This document shows positions 51,438 through 58,853 of a stretch of 64,000 nt of DNA, one piece after another (position 1 is the first letter of the stretch; every line of letters begins with the position of its first letter). Origin of the DNA: Ignavibacteria bacterium (lineage in GTDB: Bacteria; Bacteroidota; Ignavibacteria; Ignavibacteriales; Ignavibacteriaceae); NCBI GenBank assembly GCA_030693705.1, contig JAUYAB010000042.1, forward strand, positions 17,658 to 81,657, given 5' to 3'. The position numbers and the translations under genes are program-made. The notes beneath the pieces are model-generated. The model was given only the letters and a program-made list of their open reading frames with translations. It did no database searches and had not been told where the DNA came from.

Positions 51438-53248
51438 AACAGAAAACTGTAACCGCTTTTCTCCTCTCATTAACTTTTCTTCTCTTCGCTTCAACGGAAA
51501 ATTCTTTCGCACAAAAGAAATATCCGGATTGGGCAAAGGGAATTGTCTGGTACCAGATTTTCCCCGAACGTTTTGCCAATGGTGATCCAAGTAACGACCC
51601 AACAGCAGAGGAAGTTTTTGTTAATCAAAAAAGAATTCCGGAAGGTTGGCAGATTACTAAATGGACTTCCAATTGGTTTGAACAATCGACTTGGGAAAAG
51701 AAAAGTGGAAATCACGGACACGGCAATTTTACTTCACGCCGGTACGGAGGTGACATTCAAGGTATCATCAACAAATTAGATTATTTGAAAGAACTCGGTG
51801 TTGGAGCAATTTATCTCAATCCCATGTTTGAAGCAGTATCCATGCATAAATACGACGGTTCCTCTTATCATCATATAGATCATACATTTGGTTCTGACCC
51901 GGTGGGCGATAAAAAATTAATGGCATCCGAAACTCCGGATGATCCTTCAACATGGAAATTAACTTCTGCGGATAAATTATTTTTTCAATTGGTAAAGGAA
52001 GTCCATGCACGCGGAATGTATATAATTATTGATGGAGTATTCAATCATACCGGCGAGCAGTTTTGGGCGTTTCAGGATGTTGTTAAAAAACAGCAGCAAT
52101 CGAGATATAAGGATTGGTACAAAATAAAAAGTTATGATGATCCGAAAACGGAGAAGAACGAATTTGATTATAAAGGCTGGTGGGGAACAAAATCACTTCC
52201 TGAATTTAATAGATCGGAAACGGATTTATTTCCCGAAGTAAAAAAATATATTTTTGATGCTACAAAAAAATGGATGGACCCAAACGGCGATGGAAATCCG
52301 GAAGACGGGATCGACGGATGGCGGCTTGACGTTGCAAATGAAGTTCCGATTGGTTTTTGGCGCGATTGGAATGCGGAAGTTAAATCGCTCAATCCGCAAG
52401 CGATAATTCTTGGCGAGCTTTGGCAAATCTCGAAGGAATATATTTCCGAGAACGGAGTTTTTGACGGATTAATGAATTACAATTTTGCATACGCGGTTTG
52501 CGATCTGTTTATTAACAAAGAAAAGAAAATCCCGGTTTCTGAGTTCGTTCAAAAACTTCAAGAAATTGATAAAGCTTATCCGGTAGAAAATTTATTTTTA
52601 CTTCAGAACTTGATGGATTCGCATGACGTTGACAGACTCGCATCAATGATCGTTAATCCCAACCGCCAGTTTGACCACGATAATAATGGGCAAAACCCAA
52701 AATACAATCCAGGAAAACCAAATGCCGATGAATACGAATTGCAAAAGCTTGTTGCTGCGTTTCAACTAACTTACCGTGGCGCACCGATGATCTACTACGG
52801 CGATGAAGTTGGTATGTGGGGCGCTGATGATCCGCACGACCGCAAGCCAATGGTGTGGAAAGATTTGAAATTTGATGATGAAGTAATCGATTCAACTTCG
52901 GGATTTAAAACGGGATTTGGAAATTATAAAGTTGGAGTGAATAACGATCTTCTTGACTTCTACAAAAAGATGACGAAAGTACATAACGAAACAAAAGCGC
53001 TCCAGCTTGGTGATGTGAACTTTGTTTTACAGAATGATAAGGAAAATATTTTTGCATTCACACGTTCATTTGAAAATGAAAAGCTGCTAATTCTTTTCAA
53101 TCTAAATGAGAAAGAGCAAAAGTTTTCCTTTGAGATAAAAACACCGCAGCTTTTTGATTTGCTGTCGAAGGAAAAAATTGAAACGAAAAATAATCCCTTC
53201 TTTGTAGTTCTTCCGGGAAAATCTTTTTCGATTTATAAATTAGAATAA
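51434..53248 (+). CDS. Secreted alpha-amylase family glycoside hydrolase (GH13)
   Basis: 604 residues with a signal peptide (to about 26, NSFAQ). Catalytic barrel regions: WYQIFPERFANGDPSND, DGVFNHTG (region I), DGWRLDVANEV (region II, nucleophile Asp), IILGELW (region III, Glu), LMDSHDVDRL (region IV, Asp). The layout, with a barrel and small C-terminal sheet, is close to neopullulanase/cyclomaltodextrinase-type enzymes. It should cut alpha-glucans outside the cytoplasmic membrane; malQ at 27228 can use the products. Confidence 0.92.
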   Translation: MKQKTVTAFLLSLTFLLFASTENSFAQKKYPDWAKGIVWYQIFPERFANGDPSNDPTAEEVFVNQKRIPEGWQITKWTSNWFEQSTWEKKSGNHGHGNFTSRRYGGDIQGIINKLDYLKELGVGAIYLNPMFEAVSMHKYDGSSYHHIDHTFGSDPVGDKKLMASETPDDPSTWKLTSADKLFFQLVKEVHARGMYIIIDGVFNHTGEQFWAFQDVVKKQQQSRYKDWYKIKSYDDPKTEKNEFDYKGWWGTKSLPEFNRSETDLFPEVKKYIFDATKKWMDPNGDGNPEDGIDGWRLDVANEVPIGFWRDWNAEVKSLNPQAIILGELWQISKEYISENGVFDGLMNYNFAYAVCDLFINKEKKIPVSEFVQKLQEIDKAYPVENLFLLQNLMDSHDVDRLASMIVNPNRQFDHDNNGQNPKYNPGKPNADEYELQKLVAAFQLTYRGAPMIYYGDEVGMWGADDPHDRKPMVWKDLKFDDEVIDSTSGFKTGFGNYKVGVNNDLLDFYKKMTKVHNETKALQLGDVNFVLQNDKENIFAFTRSFENEKLLILFNLNEKEQKFSFEIKTPQLFDLLSKEKIETKNNPFFVVLPGKSFSIYKLE

Positions 53249-53261
53249 ACTTGGAGTGGAT

Positions 53262-54041
53262 ATGAAAAGAATTAGTTATTTACTTGTAACTCTATTCTTA
53301 TTAACGGACATTTTCTTCCCGCAGGAATCAATAAAACCGAATCCGGAATTTTATCATACATGGCTGCAATATGATTTATATGTACATTTAATGAGCGGTA
53401 AAACACCAAACGAATTCCATTCACCGTTTAATTTTGTTGCACAAGTCTACTTTCCTGAAAATAGCGATACAGTGTTAATTGGGAGTTTTAACGAGGGGGC
53501 TCATTATCACTTTAAAGTTATAAATAAGGATACAATTGAAGTTTTTTATCCCGGCCGGGATAGAATAGAATATATTTTAACCATTGAGAAAATTAATGAT
53601 AAGAGCATATTAGATATTAAAAGCGGGGATAAAAAATATTTATTAGCTTCATTGGATGATGAATACCATGCTCACAGCGGAGTGGATTATTTTGTAAACG
53701 ATAAGTTTTTTACTGGCAACTATATAGCGGAAGAGGATTCTAATATAAAGATAACCTTTACTTCGGATGGCAGATTAATGGGAATTGAGAATTTTAATAA
53801 ATATTATATTCATGTTGGTCGTAACTTTTTCCCAAAAGACTTTGATAGTGTTTTGCTTAGTGAAATAGTCACAAAAGAAAGAGGGAAAAAAGTAAGGGAT
53901 CATTTATTGTTTCATTGGAAAAAATTGGAGGATAAGTTAATCCTTTATAATGTCTCTCCACCGCCGGAAAATTCTCTTGAAAATGAAATTTATGATATGA
54001 AGATTCTTGACAAATATTTAACATTAAAAAAAGTGGATTAG
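53262..54041 (+). CDS. Exported protein of unknown function
   Basis: 259 residues from the ATG at 53262 (GGAG five bases before it; an in-frame GTG two codons earlier is less likely). N-terminal signal-like MKRISYLLVTLFLLTDIFFP. The rest is a beta-rich protein with repeated short strands (HYHFKVINKDTIEVFYPGRD, YILTIEKINDKSILDI, FTGNYIAEEDSNIKITFTSD), perhaps a lipocalin- or heme-binding-like sheet. No family recognised; it follows the amylase gene by 13 bp. Confidence 0.65.
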   Translation: MKRISYLLVTLFLLTDIFFPQESIKPNPEFYHTWLQYDLYVHLMSGKTPNEFHSPFNFVAQVYFPENSDTVLIGSFNEGAHYHFKVINKDTIEVFYPGRDRIEYILTIEKINDKSILDIKSGDKKYLLASLDDEYHAHSGVDYFVNDKFFTGNYIAEEDSNIKITFTSDGRLMGIENFNKYYIHVGRNFFPKDFDSVLLSEIVTKERGKKVRDHLLFHWKKLEDKLILYNVSPPPENSLENEIYDMKILDKYLTLKKVD

Positions 54042-54042
54042 A

Positions 54043-54105
54043 AGATTACCAAGATTAAAAATATTCTCATCAACTTTATTAAGAGGTAATCTTTGGTAAT
54101 ACAAC
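54043..54105. terminator. Inverted repeat after the amylase cluster
   Basis: GATTACCAAGATTA (about 54044-54057) pairs with TAATCTTTGGTAAT (about 54086-54099) over a long loop. It lies between the end of the 47664-54041 transcript and the next gene. Confidence 0.35.
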
Positions 54106-54189
54106 CTTTATTTAATAAAATGGTCTAAAGGAAGTGTAACAAATAAATTTGTGTTCAATAATATTTCTTAAAGATTTTTTCGGATTGAT

Positions 54190-56880
54190 ATGAAAAAAAC
54201 GTTTACAATTGTTTTTCTTTCCGGTTATTTTTTTATAGCGTTTGCCGGTAAGATTGATACCCTATCCCAATCAATAAAAGTCAAAGCGATAAAATTAACT
54301 TCAAAGCTTTCCATTGATGGCAAGTTGACGGAAGCCGCATATCAATCCCAGGTTTCAACAAACAGTTTTACCCAACGTCAACCGCACGAAGGTCAACATG
54401 CAACTGAGAAGACCGATGTTTGGGTTTTTTATGATGACGATGCAATTTTCTTCAGCGCAAAGATGTATGACTCTCGCCCCGATTCTATTATGGCTTTATT
54501 AGGAAGAAGAGATAATTTCCAGAATTCAGATTTTTTTGCGGTTGCGATCGATCCTTACCACGATAAGCAAACCGGATATTTTTTTATCATAAATCCCTTA
54601 GGCTCTATTTTAGACGGTACAATGTATAACGATAGCTGGAATGATGATTCTTGGAACGGCATTTGGGATTATGCGGCTTCAATCAATGACGATGGATGGA
54701 GCGCTGAAATGAAAATCCCTTTTTCGCAACTTCGCTTTAACGCTTCCGATTCGATGAAATGGGGAATCAATTTTCAGAGACAGATTGAACGGCGGAAAGA
54801 AGAATCTTATATGATAATGGTTCCTAAAAAGGAGAGCGGATTCGTTTCTCACTTTGCCGAACTTGATGGATTGGAAGGAATTAAAAACAAGCCGCGAATT
54901 GAAGTGCTTCCTTATGTTGTGCAAAAAGGTCAATCACTTGTGCACGATCCTTCAGATCCGTTCTATAAAAATAATCGATATAAAACTACTATAGGCGGCG
55001 ATGTTAAAATCGGATTAGGAAGCAACCTTTCGCTGGATGCAACGATCAATCCCGATTTCGGTCAAGTGGAAGTTGATCCCGCCGTAGTTAATCTTTCTGC
55101 ATTTGAAACTTACTTTGAAGAAAAAAGACCATTTTTTATTGAAGGAAATAATCTCCTGAACTTTGGAAGAGGTGGATTAAACAACAATTGGAGTTTCAAT
55201 TTCAGTTCCCCGAATTTTGTTTATTCAAGAAGAATTGGCCGTTCTCCTCAATACTATCCGGACGCGAACGGTTATATCGATCAGCCGAATGAAACGAGGA
55301 TTCTTGGCGCGGCAAAGATTACAGGCAAACCGGCTTCGAATTTTTCTTTCTACGGATTAACGGCAGTGACCCAAAGAATGACTGCTCGAATAAATGACAA
55401 TGGAAATCTTTTTGAGCAAGAAGTTGAACCGCTTACAAGTTATTCCGCTATTAGAGGATTGAAAGAATTTAACAGCGGAAATCAAGGACTCGGATTTATT
55501 TTCACCTCCGTAAACCGCAATCTTCATGATAAGAATTTAAAATCCACCTTACCCGGAAATAGTTTTGCCGGTGGAATTGACGGCTGGACGATGCTGGATG
55601 AAGATAAAGAATATGCGCTCAACGGATTTCTCAGCGGTTCGTTTGTATCCGGTTCAACAGACGCAATGATTAAATTGCAACAAATGCCTTACCGATATTT
55701 TCAACGCCCCGATGCATCTTACGCGAAAATTGACAGCAGCAGAAAATTGCTCACCGGTTCAATGGGAAGAGTTATGCTGAACAAACAAAAAGGAAATTTT
55801 TATCTTAACACAGCGGTCGGTTACATTACTCCGGGTTTTGAATTTAATGACCTTGGTTTTCAATGGAAGTCAAATGCTATTAACGGACATCTTGTGCTTG
55901 GATACCGGTGGTATGAGACAGATGGAATTTTTAGAACTAAATCGCTTTATACTTTCGCTTTTAAAAATTTCAACTTTGAGGGGAAAAAAGATGGTGACGG
56001 TTATGGCGGTTTTATAAATCTTGAACTCGAAAATTATTACGGATTCCAGTTTGAAGCTTTTTATTTCCCTGAAACTTTTTCCGCCGGCTTAACACGCGGA
56101 GGACCCGGCACAATTTCTCCTTCGGGATATTCGCTTTATCTTTCTAGTTATACCGATAGCCGCAAGGCTGTTACCGGTTCGGCTGATTTTAGTGTAAACG
56201 GGGATGAACTCGGCAGCATTTATTACAGCGGTGAAATTTCTGCTGAAGTGAAAGTCGGGTCTAATCTTACTTTCTCCATTGGACCAAATGTTTCGTATTA
56301 TTTGGAAAAGCTTCAATGGGTAACAAAAATTGATGACCCAATTTTTATACCTACGTATGGTAAACGATATATTTTTGCTGAAATGACGCAGAAAACCATC
56401 TCCGCAAATATCCGCGTTAACTGGACTTTTACTCCCGTTTTAAGTTTGCAACTCTTCGTTCAGCCTTTATTTTCAACGGGAAAGTACGACACCTTTAAAC
56501 AATTACACAAAACCGGATCAATGGAATATGAAGTGTATGGAAAAAATGGTTCGTCTATAACTTATCTTTCCGAAAATAATTTATATTCAATTGTCCCGTC
56601 CGATCTAAATGCTGGTAACTATGATTGGATTGGTTATCCCGGAGGGTTTATAATTGATAATCCGAACTTCAATTACAAATCGTTTAAAGCGAATATGGTT
56701 TTGCGGTGGGAATTTAATCCCGGTTCTACTTTGTATTTTGTCTGGACGCACGACAAACAAGATTTCCGTAATCCAGGTACGCTTCAACTAAACAAAGATT
56801 TTTCATCTTTGATGAAGGCGCCTCCGAACAACATCTTTCTTGTAAAAGTAAGCTACTGGTTTGATGCGGCAAAATGGTAA
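54190..56880 (+). CDS. DUF5916 outer-membrane protein with family 9 carbohydrate-binding-like N-terminus
   Basis: 896 residues. Signal peptide 1-20. An N-terminal beta-sandwich of the CBM9-like type (SIDGKLTEAAYQSQVSTNSF, TEKTDVWVFYDDDAIFFSAKMYDSRP, AVAIDPYHDKQTGYFFIINPLGSILDGTMYND) leads into a long beta-barrel region characteristic of DUF5916 (INPDFGQVEVDPAVVNLSAFETYFEEKRPFFIEGNNLLNFG). It ends in aromatic-rich strands finishing FDAAKW, as outer-membrane barrels do. Function unknown; binding or uptake of polymeric substrate is a guess. Confidence 0.9.
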   Translation: MKKTFTIVFLSGYFFIAFAGKIDTLSQSIKVKAIKLTSKLSIDGKLTEAAYQSQVSTNSFTQRQPHEGQHATEKTDVWVFYDDDAIFFSAKMYDSRPDSIMALLGRRDNFQNSDFFAVAIDPYHDKQTGYFFIINPLGSILDGTMYNDSWNDDSWNGIWDYAASINDDGWSAEMKIPFSQLRFNASDSMKWGINFQRQIERRKEESYMIMVPKKESGFVSHFAELDGLEGIKNKPRIEVLPYVVQKGQSLVHDPSDPFYKNNRYKTTIGGDVKIGLGSNLSLDATINPDFGQVEVDPAVVNLSAFETYFEEKRPFFIEGNNLLNFGRGGLNNNWSFNFSSPNFVYSRRIGRSPQYYPDANGYIDQPNETRILGAAKITGKPASNFSFYGLTAVTQRMTARINDNGNLFEQEVEPLTSYSAIRGLKEFNSGNQGLGFIFTSVNRNLHDKNLKSTLPGNSFAGGIDGWTMLDEDKEYALNGFLSGSFVSGSTDAMIKLQQMPYRYFQRPDASYAKIDSSRKLLTGSMGRVMLNKQKGNFYLNTAVGYITPGFEFNDLGFQWKSNAINGHLVLGYRWYETDGIFRTKSLYTFAFKNFNFEGKKDGDGYGGFINLELENYYGFQFEAFYFPETFSAGLTRGGPGTISPSGYSLYLSSYTDSRKAVTGSADFSVNGDELGSIYYSGEISAEVKVGSNLTFSIGPNVSYYLEKLQWVTKIDDPIFIPTYGKRYIFAEMTQKTISANIRVNWTFTPVLSLQLFVQPLFSTGKYDTFKQLHKTGSMEYEVYGKNGSSITYLSENNLYSIVPSDLNAGNYDWIGYPGGFIIDNPNFNYKSFKANMVLRWEFNPGSTLYFVWTHDKQDFRNPGTLQLNKDFSSLMKAPPNNIFLVKVSYWFDAAKW

Positions 56881-56899
56881 CGGTCTAATTTCTCGGCAG

Positions 56900-56913
56900 T
56901 CCGACGCGGCGGA
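56900..56913. repeat. Mini-palindrome TCCGAC-GC-GGCGGA
   Basis: Member of the dispersed palindrome family, one arm mismatch, in intergenic DNA just after the DUF5916 gene. Confidence 0.45.
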
Positions 56914-57150
56914 TTACTCTCTCTGTTGCGGTGGAAGGGAAAGATATTGTTAAATGTACTCTTTCTCCTATTTCCCCTCTATTATGAAACTTCCGAAGTT
57001 TTTGTACAAACATTCATTTAATTATTCAACCTCAAAAACACACACCAAAATTGCCCGACCGGTTTTTCATAACTTTAATCATAGCGGTAAGCCCTTGTTT
57101 TTATAACTAATGGAGTTCTCGCGTTGTAGCCGAAGCGTATTTATCATTCA

Positions 57151-57245
57151 GGAAAGCCGTATGAGGGAAAACCTCACATACGGTTTGACGAGGGTTCGAG
57201 GAAAACAGGATGGAAGCATTACTGCGTTCTCGTCCTACTCTACAA
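57151..57245 (+). mobile_element. Group II intron 3' remnant (domain V/VI)
   Basis: AAAGCCGTATGAGG-GAAA-ACCTCACATACGGTTT (57153-57187) has the form of a group II intron domain V: a conserved AGC start, long stem, GAAA tetraloop and bulged return strand. The next bases run to CGTCCTACTCTAC, like a domain VI and 3' intron end. No reverse transcriptase ORF and no recognisable 5' GUGYG end lie upstream, so this is a truncated relic. Confidence 0.75.
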
Positions 57246-57376
57246 AGAAAGGAAGTTTCATCGGAATCCTTTTGCAAAATTTTGTAGGTGAAAATTAACA
57301 GAAAGATGTGAGATGGGAAGGAGTGATTATCTGCAAATCCAAATTCCAGTCTATAGTTATTTTAACCTTTCACTTC

Positions 57377-57405
57377 TTGACACCTAATGCGCAGAATGGT
57401 ATATT
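57377..57405 (+). promoter_or_regulatory. Near-consensus sigma-70 promoter of the AraC-type gene
   Basis: TTGACA (57377-57382), a 17-bp spacer, TATATT (57400-57405). This is a near-perfect primary-sigma promoter and sits 31 bp before the regulator's ATG. Confidence 0.65.
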
Positions 57406-57436
57406 GTTTTATAAATAAATCAGTTTGAGGATATTT

Positions 57437-58609
57437 ATGGTTGAATTGACCTTGAACATTTTTTCGGCTGTTAACTTTTCCGTCCTCTCAATTTTTCTAT
57501 TCTTTCGCAGATCCAACAGCATTACTAATCGAATTTTCGCACTGATTATTTTTTGTCCTGCGCTAAATTTCATTAATAACATTTTTATTTGGGAAGGATG
57601 GATATATTCTTTTCCGCACACACTATTTTTCTCTTTTGCTACCGCTCAGCTATATGCTCCTTTAGTTTACATTTATGTCAATCTGTTTATCGGTAAGAAA
57701 ACAAAGATATTCAATCCGCTTTTCGCTTTTACACTTTTTATTATTTTATTGGATTTTTATTTCTGGTGGGAGTTTTCTCAATTTCCGCTTAAACAAAAAA
57801 TTATATACCTCACAGGATTAACAACATACAATTATCCGTGGCAGATGAATACAATAAATGGGCTATTTGTAATAGCTGAATTCATCTATTTTACGGCATC
57901 TTTAATAAATGTTTTTCGATTCTCTAAAATTGTAAAAGAGTTTTATTCTGAAGAGGATGAAATTAAATTAAGATACATAAAGAAATTTATTATCCTGATT
58001 TTCTCTCTTAACTCTTTTCTAATTGTCGTTTATGCAATTCTGCCTACACCAAGTGTAGAGTACATATTCTTGCCTCTCTTTCTCAACATTATCTATCTGT
58101 ACATCCTTTATAATGCATTCAAACATTCTGCTTTGTTTTCATACAACGAATTTCAACATTTTGCCAGAAAAATTGAACCCGTCGCTCTGGTTGAAAAAAA
58201 TATCCATAACCCGGGTAAAATTTCGAAATCAAATTATCATCTTAAACAAGAATTGGGTGACCAGCTCTACTCAAAAGTTTTAAAACATTTAATTGAAAAA
58301 AAACCTTATCTGGATCCTAATTATCATATAGAAGATTTAGCTCAAGAATTGAAAATTCGAAAACACCACTTATCTTTTGTTATCAATTCAAGATTTCAAA
58401 AGAGTTTTTTTGAACTCGTTAATACCTACCGGATTGAAGAAGCAAAAGAAAAATTAAAAAATGACTCCGGGTGTCATTCTGTTGATGCAATTGGATATGA
58501 TGTAGGATTTAACACGAAATCCGCATTCTACAGGGCGTTCAAAAAACACACTAATTTAACTCCCGCTCAATTTTGTAAAATAGTAAAATCCGAACAATCA
58601 CTTAAATAA
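57437..58609 (+). CDS. AraC-family transcription regulator with N-terminal multi-TM domain
   Basis: 390 residues from the ATG at 57437 (GAGGAT seven bases upstream); a TTG 12 bp earlier is in frame but less likely. Seven hydrophobic helices span about 1-230 (the IFSAVNFSVLSIFLFF type), then a linker and a C-terminal AraC HTH: YHIEDLAQELKIRKHHLSFVINSRFQKSFFELVNTYRIEEAKEKL and VDAIGYDVGFNTKSAFYRAFKKHTNLTPAQF. Membrane-anchored AraC regulators are common in Bacteroidota and probably sense an envelope or membrane signal. Target may be the secreted-protein gene next door. Confidence 0.87.
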   Translation: MVELTLNIFSAVNFSVLSIFLFFRRSNSITNRIFALIIFCPALNFINNIFIWEGWIYSFPHTLFFSFATAQLYAPLVYIYVNLFIGKKTKIFNPLFAFTLFIILLDFYFWWEFSQFPLKQKIIYLTGLTTYNYPWQMNTINGLFVIAEFIYFTASLINVFRFSKIVKEFYSEEDEIKLRYIKKFIILIFSLNSFLIVVYAILPTPSVEYIFLPLFLNIIYLYILYNAFKHSALFSYNEFQHFARKIEPVALVEKNIHNPGKISKSNYHLKQELGDQLYSKVLKHLIEKKPYLDPNYHIEDLAQELKIRKHHLSFVINSRFQKSFFELVNTYRIEEAKEKLKNDSGCHSVDAIGYDVGFNTKSAFYRAFKKHTNLTPAQFCKIVKSEQSLK

Positions 58610-58611
58610 AG

Positions 58612-58635
58612 TCCTACTTTATAAAGTAGGATTTT
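58612..58635 (+). terminator. Terminator of the AraC-type gene
   Basis: TCCTACTTT-AT-AAAGTAGGA followed by TTTT, perfect 9-bp stem 3 bp past the stop codon. Confidence 0.75.
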
Positions 58636-58684
58636 CCCACTCTCGCCAACTCATATTTTTGCAGTTAAAAAACACTGGTTTCCA

Positions 58685-58807
58685 ATGAATATTATTGTTC
58701 TGGTTACTTCAACTATAATCTCGGTTTTACTTTTTTTATTGATAAGAAAATTGGGACGGAATGAATATCTCAGAAATTCATGGAAGAAAAAAACAAACGC
58801 AGATTGA
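58685..58807 (+). CDS. Possible 40-residue single-TM protein
   Basis: Short ORF MNIIVLVTSTIISVLLFLLI followed by a basic tail (RKLGRNEYLRNSWKKKTNAD). One hydrophobic helix with positive inside-type flank, as in small membrane peptides. No convincing ribosome site, and it may be chance or a relic; it ends 46 bp before the start of the next gene. Confidence 0.3.
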   Translation: MNIIVLVTSTIISVLLFLLIRKLGRNEYLRNSWKKKTNAD

Positions 58808-58853
58808 GAGCAACGGATCTTTTTTAACAATATCAATTTTCAAAGGAGTACTT

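Larger units (their letters stand above)
56881..57436. other. Intergenic region with intron relic and promoter
   Basis: No protein gene. Contains a mini-palindrome (56900-56913), a group II intron domain V relic (57151-57245) and a near-consensus sigma-70 promoter (57377-57405). A 62-codon open frame at 57110-57298 only reads through the intron relic and is not a gene. Confidence 0.6.

Noticed and set aside
57110..57298. 62-codon open frame as a gene
   Set aside because: It reads through the group II intron domain V relic; no protein-like features or own ribosome site.
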